DNA of 64,000 bases, from contig NC_057802.1 in assembly GCF_018294505.1 (NCBI RefSeq), positions 312,098,209-312,162,208 on the forward strand, in the 5' to 3' direction. The position numbers and the translations under genes are program-made. The stretch is from Triticum aestivum (lineage: Eukaryota; Streptophyta; Magnoliopsida; Poales; Poaceae). Position 1 is the stretch's first letter. The number at the start of each line of letters is the position of its first letter. Shown in pieces: positions 43,904-53,902 of the stretch. The notes under the pieces are model-generated. The model searched no databases, was not told where the DNA came from, and saw only the letters and a program-made list of their open reading frames with translations.

Positions 43904-45053
43904 GAAAGACGCTTGGTGACAGCTCTGGGGTGGAGTGGCCGGACAACCGTAAAGTGCATTGGTTTGTCAAGAGCTCAAGGACAGAAGACGAAGAAAATTT
44001 GGATTCCCCTTCAATCCTGGTCATTTATTACCGAGTAAAATGCATTGGCGGTCATTGAACTTGTCGTGATAGCTCACTTTGATCATTGTATACGAGATAT
44101 GGTGATTATACGGTCACTGGCTCAGCGTATAGCTCCGTATTTGTCTGGTTGACCAGTCAAACAGTCCGCATGCGCCTCATCAGCTCGTGTTCTTTATCTA
44201 TCTATCTATGTGGGCCTACCTGTCAGTGGAGAAAGAAATAAAAACCCAAATTATGCGTATGTGACATTACTGTTTAGACGTTTGCTGGAGGCCTCCGCGA
44301 ACACCGAACATGTATTCACCTGGATCAACACCAACGGTCATACTCGTGACTCGGCGCCTTGCTCATGTATATTGTCCATCACAACGACAATCTATAAAAC
44401 AGCCTAGCCAGAGAGGGTACTATGGTGCGGAGTATGTACTATCATGAGCAACCGATCATAGTGCCACTGCACACGAGTGTGTGTCTGATCGATTCGTCCA
44501 TTATTCATAAGTTATGTATGGCTGTGTGGTGTCTAATGGTGGTCGTCGAATGCTAGCTGGCGACAAGAGCGGTTGCATGGATGCCTGGCTGTCAATACGT
44601 GCCGCATACGCTTCAAAGGCTCGTCATCCATGAGTTCACATTTTACCACCACGCCAGCGTCTGACCGCCCTGGCCTACCGAAACCCCTTCCATCGCTAGC
44701 GTGCGCTTCCCACCTGAAACGATCACCGTCTCTCCAGAACGTCAATGCTGCATTCACCGGCCTTAACTGCAGGTGCAGTTGGTGTGTCACTAACATGCGG
44801 GCCTGATGCCCGTTGGGCCCACATGTCAGTGAGACAAAGCACCTGTGGTTAAGTCACTGAAGCAGCGTCCGCATTCACGCCCGACGCGACCTCTCACTGG
44901 CGCCGGCATTGCAGCAGCGTGACGGCCGAGAGAGTGCCACCCGCGCGGCATCCCGGTGCAAGCGATTGCTCCGCGTTACACCACGGCTACCGACGAACCT
45001 ACTCCGGTGCCAGCCGTCCATCCGTTTGCCGCGGCTCATTGCCATTCGCCCGC
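43904..45053. other. intergenic/DNA-transposon-like, no supported gene
   Basis: Contains aaaatgcattggcggtcatt (about 44037), a terminus-like motif, tatc microsatellite-like copies at 44200, and a GC-rich stretch from 44880. The section around 44640-44760 (gcgtgcgcttcccacctg, ccagaacgtcaatgctgca) is similar in theme to the complement of 49610-49700. No long ORF with recognisable domains. Confidence 0.35.
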
Positions 45054-45060
45054 TATATTA
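45054..45060 (+). promoter_or_regulatory. TATA-like box before the duplicated ORF start
   Basis: TATATTA lies 85 bp before the ATG at 45145, after a GC-rich CpG-bearing stretch. The spacing fits a plant core promoter plus short leader. It is probably a captured promoter of the remnant that follows. Confidence 0.4.
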
Positions 45061-45144
45061 ACTTGAGCTCCGGCTCCCAGCCATAGCCAAAGACCCACAC
45101 TCATTCTTCTCTGGTCCCTTCCTTCTGTTGGCACCACTCCAACC

Positions 45145-45373
45145 ATGGCCTCCGGGCACTCCAAAGCTCTCTTGGACGTACTATCGCAGGAGCAGACGAA
45201 GGACATCGGTGGCTCCGCTCCGGGCGCGCTCCGAAGCTCTCTTGGACGTACTCTCGCAGGAGCAGACGAAGGAGATCGCCGGCTCCCCCCCGGCCGCCCT
45301 CCGCCGCCACGACCACGAAGCAGGTGCGCGTGCGCGGGCGCAGTCGGTAGCGAGGAAGAGTAGTACATGGTAG
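45145..45373 (+). pseudogene. Captured gene 5' fragment with a frame-breaking 70-bp tandem duplication
   Basis: ATG in a good context (accATGGcc) starts MASGHSKALLDVLSQEQTKD. The second repeat unit encodes almost the same stretch (LLDVLSQEQTKEIAGSPPAA) in another frame because the 70-bp unit (45159-45228, 45229-45298) is not a multiple of three. The downstream piece (RRHDHEAGARARAQSVARKS) continues that second frame to 45373. I do not know the family. It looks like a gene start carried by a DNA transposon whose right end is at 45861. Confidence 0.5.
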
Positions 45374-45861
45374 GTCGCCACCGCTCTGGTCCCAGGAAGG
45401 CCACCGCTCCTCCACTCAGTCGACGCCAAGCTTGGTGGGATAAAAATCGGCGCCCGATTAGCCGCTTGACGGCGATGTGGAGGCGGAAATATACATAACC
45501 TTGTGCTCCGGAGGAGGAGGTTATCGAGGCGGATAAGGAGGAGGCAAAGGCAATGGCCGGCTTTCTTGGGTTCAGGGCCGGACATGGTGGTCGGGGCCCG
45601 GCGATCGTTTAGATTAGGTTTACAGTATGTTTTAGTACGGTTTGTGCGAAATATGTAATGAATTTCATCCAGTTTATAGGAAAAGTTCTCGAAATGTAAT
45701 GAATTTCATCCGGTCAATTTGAAATTTGCTTTGTTTGCACGAATTTCGTCCGGTTAGTTCATATAGTTGTCGAAAGGCATGCGGGTAGCATTGGATGGCA
45801 TCCACCAGTGTCCTCGGATAGATGCCGGTGTAAATTTGAGGGCCAGCGCTGGAGATGCCCT
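45374..45861. mobile_element. 3' portion of a non-autonomous DNA transposon ending ...ggagatgccctaa
   Basis: The terminus (ttagggcatctccagcgctg read on the minus strand) is a style very common among Triticeae DNA transposons. Before it lie repeated gaatttcatccag/gaatttcgtccgg motifs (about 45660-45745). The matching left end is not identified, though it may precede the captured ORF at 45145. Confidence 0.45.
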
Positions 45862-46544
45862 AACTATCATGCTATAATCGCTAACAGTGCTCCATTATTT
45901 CGCAGGGAACAGTTATCCCTTGATCAAAATCAGATCCGCCGTGTTTTGCACTCCTCCCACGTAAGAGTGTAGACTCTTGCTTACATAAAAATGGAGCAAG
46001 TGGACGGCACTGTAGCACGTCATATCACTCAAACTAGCCCGCCTAACACGCGGGAAAGCACTGCCCTCGTCATTTTGTTCTGGATTTCTACCAATCAATC
46101 GCACGAAAATGTTACGCTTTGCAAGTTCAAAAGGAAAAGGCGACACGCTTACAACTCGTACGCGTCGCGTTGACATCGCACCCCCGACAGTCCGGCTCGC
46201 ACGCCGCTCACCAGAGGGGACACGTTGTCTTGCATTTTCACTGACATGTGGGACTGCAATTGAATAAGCCGTTGATAGCCGAAATCTAATCGCTCGGCGG
46301 GCATCGGCTGAGAGGAGAGACGGGGGAGGGAGAAGAGATCGCCCGCCCGCCGTGCATGAACTCCAGGAAATATGTGGTGATAATGTGAGGTGGGCCATGC
46401 GGGAGTCCGCATCGTTTCCAAGCCCGCTTCTTACCGCCCTGGCCCACCAGAACCCCTCCCCCACCCCACCACCTCCCCGCGCACGCTTCCCCCTCAGAGG
46501 CCAGCTGCCCGCATTCATAGCAAGTACTACCAGTAAAATTCTGG
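45862..46544. other. intergenic with module fragment
   Basis: The stretch around 45990-46050 (ggacggcactgtagcacg, tcatatcactcaaactag) recurs near 47303-47345, linking it to the dispersed module. A long minus-strand frame (45913-46518) starts without recognisable motifs and covers GC-rich repeats; not called. Confidence 0.4.
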
Positions 46545-46990
46545 GCTATAAAGGGCATGTACAATGGTTGATAAGATAGTCTTATCATAAGTCTTGCATG
46601 TAATTTAGAGATGACAAAAAACACGTGTACAATGGATCATCACTTAGCCTTATCTTCAATAACTAGTTATTCCTAAAAACATGGTGAAACATATTATGCT
46701 AAGAGATCATCTCTTGTCTTCTCGACAAGACCGCTTATGTGGAGGAGAGAGAGGCATTGGCAAAGTCAAGGAGTGGGATCTGCAGGAGCTCGTCTCTACG
46801 AGTGCTCCTAGGTATAAAAAAAATAATACTAAAAAAGAGGCATAAAAAACAATTGTGTCTAAAAAAAGAAAGGTAAAAAACATTTGAGAGGAAATAGATA
46901 GAGAGAAAGTGAGAAAAAGTTGTAACCTTATAGTCAACACTATGGTAGTATTACATGAGGAAGGAGGGAGTGGTGCACATGCCAAGTTCA
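46545..46990. mobile_element. Possible MITE with gggcatgtacaatggtt end
   Basis: Starts aagggcatgtacaatggttg and contains an internal repeat of gtacaatgga (46625). An A-rich core with actaaaaaagaggcataa and aaaaaaagaaaggtaa follows. A right terminus complementary to the left is not evident, so the boundary is only approximate. Confidence 0.35.
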
Positions 46991-47003
46991 CTGGGCTGCC
47001 GTG

Positions 47004-47345
47004 TTTCACACTCCTCCGTCGTAACAGTGGAGACAATAGGTTTCATCAAAAATAAACAATGAATACTCATTGCTCGTCCACTATATCGGAAAGAATACTT
47101 TCATTCGCCGATATGTGGGACGTCGACCATCCTGGTCCACCTGCCATGCACAAAATTATCCTGGTCCACCCCGGTCGTAGCGTAGGCTCAACCTTTCCCA
47201 CTGTAAGTTAGTCGGACAAAGGAACCATCATGACTGCGTTGAATTCCGCTTCTTCAAGAAAACTTACTCTACCCACAGTACTGCTACCACACGCGAAGAC
47301 TGGACGGCACTGTACCACGTCATATCACTAAAACCCACTAGGCCA
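47004..47345. repeat. Dispersed module, copy 2
   Basis: Same ordered motifs as 42898-43258 (cgtcgtaacagtggagac, tatcggaaagaatacttt, atgtgggacgtcgaccatc, gaaccatcatgact, gaattccgcttcttcaag), then the actggacggcactgtaccac section that also occurs near 45995. It is therefore a mosaic of pieces seen elsewhere in the window. Confidence 0.75.
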
Positions 47346-47366
47346 AACTAGCCTTCCTAGGATCTG

Positions 47367-47432
47367 TACTCCCTCCGTTTCAAAGTTAGTAGTACAAAGT
47401 TGACTCATCTATTTTGAAACGGATGGACGTCT
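47367..47432. mobile_element. Short Stowaway-like MITE
   Basis: TACTCCCTCCGTTTCAAAGT at the left, and GAAACGGATGGACGT in inverted agreement at the right, with TA at the left boundary. CTCCCTCCGT-type ends and a TA target are the hallmark of Stowaway (Tc1/mariner) MITEs. At about 65 bp it is shorter than usual, so probably internally deleted. Confidence 0.6.
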
Positions 47433-47440
47433 CTGTACTG

Positions 47441-47509
47441 CTATGATTTTGTGTTGTACGTCTCTATACTTTTGCTATGATTTTCCTAACCTATGAACCA
47501 AATGAGGCC
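47441..47509. mobile_element. Right end of a Tourist/Harbinger-like MITE
   Basis: Ends cctatgaaccaaatgaggcc, inverted relative to the left end at 43259. The internal sequence (ctatgattttgtgttgtacg) differs from the left fragment. Confidence 0.5.
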
Positions 47510-47950
47510 TGAATGTATCCGTGTCGACTATTGTCTAATCGATCGCTAAGCCTACAATTTTAGGAGCTTGGGCTATTGGCCGATCGACGACGGATCAGTG
47601 TAAGCGTACCACGAGCTCATCAGCCCCAACATTTCTCTTCGGTGAGTGTTTTGCAAGTACTATAGCTCGCACAGTAGCTAGCCTACTAACACCAAGAATC
47701 ATCAAATAAGCCCTGCTAAACAGTTCAAACTTACATCTAAGCATGTCATATATTACATCAAAAGCTGGTGAGGATACATCTGTTTCCATAACCCGGAGAG
47801 GGTTCACATGATTCACTATCAAACAAAAGTACTAGCAAGTACTGCCCACACAAGACAGTGCACTAGCCCTAAGATGGTTTGATAACACACATTGTTCTGG
47901 TAATTAAACACAGGGCAATGCAAACTACCCTGAAGGATTAGCGCGACCAA
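47510..47950. other. intergenic, no supported gene
   Basis: Mixed sequence without repeats or recognisable frames. It is the downstream (3') flank of the minus-strand spliced remnant. Confidence 0.4.
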
Positions 47951-48663
47951 CTATTTCTTGTCATCGATCTCTCGGGCAATGACCACAGCACGGACAACGG
48001 CATGGGAATCGATCTCTGGGGTGATGTCCACAGGACTGACCACGACATCGGAATCGATCTCTGGGGCGATGTCCACAGGATGGATAGCGGCATCGGAATC
48101 GATCTCTGGGGCGATGCCAACAGGACGGACCGCGACATCGAAAACGATCTCTGGGGCGTTGTCCACAGGACGGTCCGCGACATCGGAATCATCAAGGACG
48201 TCCACCGGCACCTGCACAAACCTAACATATTAGCAATCACATTGCAAATAATCAAAAACCACAACTTTCATTTTTTACCTTGTGTAGCTCACCGGGGGAT
48301 CCCATCCCTCCGGGGGCCATCTCCTCGTCCTCGATGGGGGCCATCACCTTGCCAGGGGAATACTGCTTCTCAATGGCGACTATCTCCTCAAACTTGGCCT
48401 TGAGCCGCGCAAAGGTGGCCATCAGAGTTTCTGGGGTAGGCACGGTGGGGCCCTTGCTATTCTTCCAACTTTCTTTGAGGAGTTCGTCCGCCAACGTCGT
48501 CAGCTCTTTGGCCAGTGCTTGTTTCTTGGAGTTCTTCGTCTCCATGGGTTGGCCCGCCAACATGGTCAACTCGTTGGTCGGTGCTCACTTCCTGGAGATC
48601 GCTGTCTCCAGTGGGTTGTCCGCCGGCAACTCTTTGCCTAGTGCTCCAGGATCCATCAATGAA
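47951..48663 (-). pseudogene. Two-exon minus-strand gene remnant with 15-residue repeats
   Basis: An acceptor-like TTTTGTCAG precedes 48663. The exon 48663-48279 reads MDPGALGKELPADNPLETAI, a TGA (48585-48587), then NELTMLAGQPMETKNSKKQ, ALAKELTTLADELLKESW, TPETLMATFARLKAKFEEI and GGMGSPGELHK. A GTAAAA donor and a TTTGTGCAG acceptor bound a 67-bp intron (48278-48212). The second exon (48211-47951) continues in phase: VPVDVLDDSDVADRPVDN, then four acidic 15-residue repeats (VDIAPEIDSDAAIHP type), ending AREIDDKK. The KxALAxELxxLADE stretch recalls coiled-coil segments of plant NAM-associated or transposon-captured proteins, without certainty. Function unknown. The single stop suggests a recently damaged or mis-modelled gene. 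Confidence 0.5.
48006..48190. repeat. 45-bp coding tandem repeat, four copies
   Basis: Units begin gaatcgatctctggggcgat at 48006, 48051, 48096 and 48141 (last unit gaaaacgatctc). The period is a multiple of three, and the repeat lies inside the second exon of the minus-strand remnant. Confidence 0.92.
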
Positions 48664-49217
48664 CTGACAAAACAAAAAGCAATCGAAAGGAAACCACAAT
48701 CGCAATGAAAACGGGAAAAGAATAGGCTGTGAGAATCGGTCGGTGCTTCACAAAAAGAAGATTCTTGGAATGAGAATATAGCAGCATCACTGATGCACCC
48801 ACCTTTCCTTCGTCAGTACAGAAGAAAAAGGGCAGAAGTGAGTAGCCTGGAGTGAGGTTTTCTGTAAGAAAGGGGAGAAAGGGCTTCAACGAGCGTTCCA
48901 GTGAAATGATGGTTGCTTCGTCCAGTCCAACTTCGAGGCCACTTTACCACTGTTGGTAAAGGTGTGGGTTTTGTGATATGACGGGTCATGACGACCACAC
49001 CGGGGTGACCGGTGAGTTTCGACTGTAGCACCTCGCTGTGATTTGGTGGATGGCATGCGGGCCCGGATGCTTTGATGTCCCGCATGTAGATAGAGCGGCT
49101 AGTCATATTGTGCACCGCGACCAAGACGGAGAGGAAAACGAGAAAACTACGTAATTAATGCATGAGTTTAATTAGGGTAGTTTTGTAAAGTACGAGATAC
49201 ATTCCTCCAATCGCAAA
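48664..49217. other. upstream flank of the spliced remnant, no other gene
   Basis: On the minus strand this would be intron or promoter of the remnant; no clear TATA box or first exon is found. A frame at 48656-48889 is hydrophobic but reads through the putative acceptor and is not called. Confidence 0.35.
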
Positions 49218-49333
49218 ATGCCCTAGTTGATGAGATTTGAGATCTGAGCCCTATAAACCGGAAGGGAGATTTGAGATGCCCTAGTTGATGAGATTTGAGA
49301 TCTGAGCCCTATAAACCGGAAGGGAGATTTGAG
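49218..49333. repeat. 58-bp tandem duplication
   Basis: The stretch beginning atgccctagttgatgagatt and ending ggaagggagatttgag is present twice (49218-49275, 49276-49333) with no visible mismatch, so the duplication is recent. Confidence 0.92.
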
Positions 49334-50940
49334 ATTTGAGATACTGCACGCGGTGTAGTCTAGTCACTTGTTGGAATCTCTAGTATACCGCATGGTTCTT
49401 TGCTTCTTCTTACTACTACGTACTACTTCGCCGACATGTGGGACTGCCAGCAGCATCCGGGTCGACGTAATACGTGTCATGCACCAGATTAGAGTGCGGA
49501 ACGGAAGGGGGCATCACCCCGGTCGATGGCCAGCCTCGACGCGGAGCAGTCGGTGTACCGGGAAGTGGCGCTCCCTCGGCCGTCGCGCCGCTTCAAAGCC
49601 GGCGCTAGTGAGAGGTCGCCTCCGCTCTGGCCGGGTATTAATGCGGCACTAACACTCCAGGGCGACGCTGACCATTTCACGCGGGAAGCGCGCGCTGGCA
49701 AGGGAGTATAGGTTTTGAACCGTTTCATGTGTAGTACTGGTAGTTTGCAAAACTACTCAGTTATTGCACTCAGTTTCCTAAGAAATTGTGGTAAAAAACG
49801 TTACTCCACAGCCCGCTTCCCTTCTCCTTCCTCTTCCACCACCCGCGCACGTCCGCGGGAAGCGACCGGTCAACCCTTATATAGGAGTGCTAGCACAAAA
49901 AGATGCATGCATGACCACTAAATTTTCCAGATTAAACAGCCGCTCCGGCGGGAGTATGGCGTATGTTCTTACCTTCGGCCGGGCCATGGCTACCGGGCAA
50001 CGGCGACCAGAGAAGAGGCGGCAGGAGGGGAATGAATGCAGCTACTGTTTGGGTTCGCCGTCCGGCTTAAATAAATGCGCAGCATCACGTGTACCCGCGG
50101 GTGCACAAATTGTAACATACGTGTCTGCTTAAGTGGGCGTCACATAACTGGTGTGTGTGTGTGTGTGTGAGATTCTGAGAGACAGAGTGCGTGTGTGCGA
50201 CTCTACTCTTCGGACATGTACTCAACCTTTTGCATCGGGATAGAAGTATAATGGTATTTACTTTAGCTAGTGATTTACGTGGCCATGTTAACGTGGTTGT
50301 GTAAAAAAAATGTCACTTCCTGCTCATGATTTGCGTTATATAATTACAAGCAAGATGCTAGTGCATTGCACGGAACATCAATATGCATTTTTTTTACAAA
50401 ACACATGTTGTGATTTACTCATGCAGGAGTAATCCCATGTGTAAAAACTAATGATATTTCAAGAATTTTATTGGAAAACTGGTATCTCGAGTATGTCATC
50501 GAAAAAAATGAAAGATGAGAAATAAGGTGAGGAGGAGTGGAGCGTGGTGGTGACTGGTGGTCGGAATGGGTGGAGGCATGGGGATGGACGGCACCGGCAG
50601 GCGACAGCGGCCACCATGCTTGATTGTTCCGGAGACTTTCTTTTTTAATTGCTCAGCAATGAGGTGTGGGAGATAAGGATGTGGAGAGAGGTGCGGCTAT
50701 CTTTTGTAAAATTATCATAGTTTGCTTTCTATCCGTCAGATATAGATCAGACGGTCTATATTACAAGATGGCAGGCACACCATAATCGCCAACTCGGTTT
50801 TTTATAAGGGTACAAATGATAAGTTTGCTAACTACTAAAGTAAAGTGGAATTTGTCCATGTTATACAAGTAAATTAAGGTGATTGTTTATCATACGGGTA
50901 AGGGTGGATGAAGGGTGGTAGGAACAAATGCTCCGCCTAG
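49334..50940. other. intergenic, no supported gene
   Basis: Includes a ttcgccgacatgtgggactg fragment of the dispersed module (about 49430), a GC-rich section similar to 44640-44760 in complement, a (TG)n tract at 50150-50168 and AT-rich sequence from 50230. No motif-bearing ORF. Confidence 0.4.
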
Positions 50941-51069
50941 AGCATGTGTGTGTGAGATGGAGTCTCAGTGTGTGTGTGTGTGTGTGTGGGAGAGAGAGAC
51001 AGAGAGAGATGGAGTCTTAGTGTGTGTGTGTGTGTGATGGAGTCTTACTGTGTGTGTGTGTGCGTGTGT
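50941..51069. repeat. TG/GA microsatellite cluster at gap edge
   Basis: Alternating (TG)n tracts are separated by gatggagtcttagtg-type spacers, forming a repeat of roughly 40 bp that runs into the gap. ORFs here are microsatellite translations. Confidence 0.85.
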
Positions 51070-51706
51070 NNNNNNNNNNNNNNNNNNNNNNNNNNNNNNN
51101 NNNNNNNNNNNNNNNNNNNNNNNNNNNNNNNNNNNNNNNNNNNNNNNNNNNNNNNNNNNNNNNNNNNNNNNNNNNNNNNNNNNNNNNNNNNNNNNNNNNN
51201 NNNNNNNNNNNNNNNNNNNNNNNNNNNNNNNNNNNNNNNNNNNNNNNNNNNNNNNNNNNNNNNNNNNNNNNNNNNNNNNNNNNNNNNNNNNNNNNNNNNN
51301 NNNNNNNNNNNNNNNNNNNNNNNNNNNNNNNNNNNNNNNNNNNNNNNNNNNNNNNNNNNNNNNNNNNNNNNNNNNNNNNNNNNNNNNNNNNNNNNNNNNN
51401 NNNNNNNNNNNNNNNNNNNNNNNNNNNNNNNNNNNNNNNNNNNNNNNNNNNNNNNNNNNNNNNNNNNNNNNNNNNNNNNNNNNNNNNNNNNNNNNNNNNN
51501 NNNNNNNNNNNNNNNNNNNNNNNNNNNNNNNNNNNNNNNNNNNNNNNNNNNNNNNNNNNNNNNNNNNNNNNNNNNNNNNNNNNNNNNNNNNNNNNNNNNN
51601 NNNNNNNNNNNNNNNNNNNNNNNNNNNNNNNNNNNNNNNNNNNNNNNNNNNNNNNNNNNNNNNNNNNNNNNNNNNNNNNNNNNNNNNNNNNNNNNNNNNN
51701 NNNNNN
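51070..51706. other. assembly gap (637 N)
   Basis: N run inside the TG/GA-rich repeat; the missing sequence is probably more of the same. Confidence 0.99.
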
Positions 51707-52880
51707 TGAGAGAACGTGTTTGTTCGAGAGAGACCAAGGAAGACTACTATATATCGATGGTGAATGTAGGCGGGAATTAAACGAAGGGATGGTCTTATTG
51801 GTTTCGGGGATATAGCGGAAGAGTGAGAGAGGGGGGGGGGTAGCTACAAGGAGATTGTTAAGTGTGAGTGTGTGTTTTACCCATCCAGGCGGAAGTTATG
51901 TGCGCACAAGAAGAGAACGATTCGATGTGGCGTTAGGGTTGAGGGTAATTAACTATGTATGGAGACATAGAGACCTTCAACGTGCATGTGTGAGAGGTAT
52001 ACATGTATACGTGGGATGTGTGTGTGTGTGTGCGCGCGCATGATCGAGATAAAAGAAAGAAGACGTAAGTCATAAGCTAAGATCAACGACATGGGAGAGA
52101 CGGATCGGTATGACAATATGCATGCATGCGAGAATGCAGGGAAGAAGGCCCAACAATTGAGCATGTGTTTTTGTCTTTAAGAGATAGTGGCGTGGGCTGG
52201 AGCATGCATCTATGGCGAGCAGAGGGAGTGAGGCACAACAATTGTGCAAAAGAGATCAACCTATAAATGAAAGAAGGTTGATGGAGAAACAGATAAATAG
52301 AAAGATAAAGATGCTAGCTAGTGTGCGTTAGAGATAGGAGTCGAATGGATCAGAAGGCTGAGTTATGGGTGTGGGTGTGAGAAAGATGAACAAAGGGTGC
52401 ATGTGACTCACATACAAACAAATATCAGAGAGAAATGAGATCCCGAGAGACGGAGTTTTGTGTCTGCGAGAGAGAAAGATATTTCAAAACAAGAGTGATA
52501 GCTAGAGAAACATATGAGGGAATGCAAGATATCTCTAGGGAGAGACAGTGTGTGTGAGCGACATGCAAGAGAACAGTGGATAAATATGAGACCCTCGGAG
52601 ACAGAGTTTGTGTTTGTGTGTGAGAAAGGGATATTTAAGAGGAAGAGTCATAGGTTCTCATACCTAAGGAGCGAAAGACATCTCTGTATTAGGGGTGTGC
52701 GAGTTGCACACAGGAGAATAGTAGAGAGAAATGAGACCCCGGAAGACAAAGTTTTGTGTTTGTGTGAGAGAAAGAGATTCCACATGGAGAATCATAGTTA
52801 GAGACACATAGCAGGGAGCGATATATACTTAGAGAGAGATAGAGTGATGAAGGTCGAGGGAGAGAGTACCGTCAGTGTGT
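51707..52880. repeat. GA/TG-rich degenerate satellite-like region with a ~148-bp unit
   Basis: The plus strand is strongly purine-biased with gagagaga and tgtgtg patches. Three diverged copies of a roughly 148-bp unit start near 52434, 52583 and 52730 with aatgagacccc-gagacagagttt and then a ttgtgt, gagaaag, gataga/gagattcca order. The frame 52514-52801 is open because of the repeat and is not called. Confidence 0.65.
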
Positions 52881-53572
52881 TACGAAGATAAAAGATCATT
52901 GTCGACATACAAGTAGCACGAGAGATACCTGAGAGACGATGAACGCGTATAGGTCTAGAGAGATAGTCCTATATAAGCATGAGTGATAGTTATATGAGAC
53001 GAATATCTGGATTAAATGGGATTCAAATATTTAAACTGGAGATCACGACATCATAATATCATAACGCAAATTGGTGTATCAAACATGCATATTCATTTGA
53101 ATTTAGGGACACGTGTAATGTTATATAGTTTATTAATATTGGTGATCCATAGATTCCTTATTTAGAAACAATGCATGGTTTATATGCAATTAATGTCTAA
53201 ACGGGATACACTATATGTTGCGTGTGTGAAACACATATACATGTTTGAGAAGTAAAAAAACCCGCATGAAACACACATTAATTGGAGACAATTAGCGAGG
53301 AATGCATACATTGGATTTCAACATAAAGTGGTTTCAAATATTTGAAAATCCAAATTGATGGATACAAACTTATGAATCTGAGATCATGCCATTTGTAAAC
53401 CATATTTATGTATAAAGGGTGTTGTGCTTTTGAAAGTATATATAAAAAATGATGTATATAGAATTTTATTCCAATCGAAAATGGATCCCGCCCAAAAAAA
53501 ATAGAATACAAACGGGATTCGAATTGAGTTGGCACGGTAAACGTGCACTCTGCAAAATTTGAACGAATCGGG
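52881..53572. other. AT-rich intergenic, no supported gene
   Basis: Two similar motifs, ggattcaaatatttaaact (about 53020) and ggtttcaaatatttgaaaat (about 53330), occur. Otherwise there is nothing recognisable up to the start of element C. Confidence 0.45.
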
Positions 53573-53902
53573 TGTCGGTGTCAAAACCGGCGGATCTCGG
53601 GTAGGGGGTCCCGAACTGTGCGTCTAAGGCGGATGGTAATAGGAGGCGGGGGGACACAATGTTTACCCAGGTTCGGGCCCTCTCGATGGAGGTAATACCC
53701 TACTTCCTGCTTGATTGATCTTGATGATATGAGTATTACAAGAGTTGATCTACCACGAGATCGTAGAGGCTAAACCCTAGAAGCTAGCCTATGATTATGG
53801 TCGTTCTTGTCCTACGGACTAAACCCTCAGGTTTATATAGACACCGGAGGGGGCTAGGGTTACACAGAGTCGGTTACAAGGGAGGAGATCTACATATCCG
53901 TA
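53573..53902 (-). repeat. 3' LTR of element C, outer part
   Basis: 330 bp up to and including the CCGTA target of the copia insertion. It matches the LTRs of A and B, including gttcgggccctctcgatgga and the TATA-bearing tttatatagacaccgg complement. Confidence 0.88.
53898..53902. other. Target-site duplication of copia element, left (CCGTA)
   Basis: CCGTA immediately precedes the LTR; the same five bases follow the right LTR at 62630-62634. A 5-bp duplication is the norm for copia integrase. Confidence 0.95.

Noticed and set aside
45913..46518. Minus-strand frame of 201 codons
   Set aside because: Starts without recognisable motifs, crosses fragments of the dispersed repeat module, and overlapping frames are similarly open.
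51024..51815. Open frames across the third gap
   Set aside because: N run and TG microsatellite translation.
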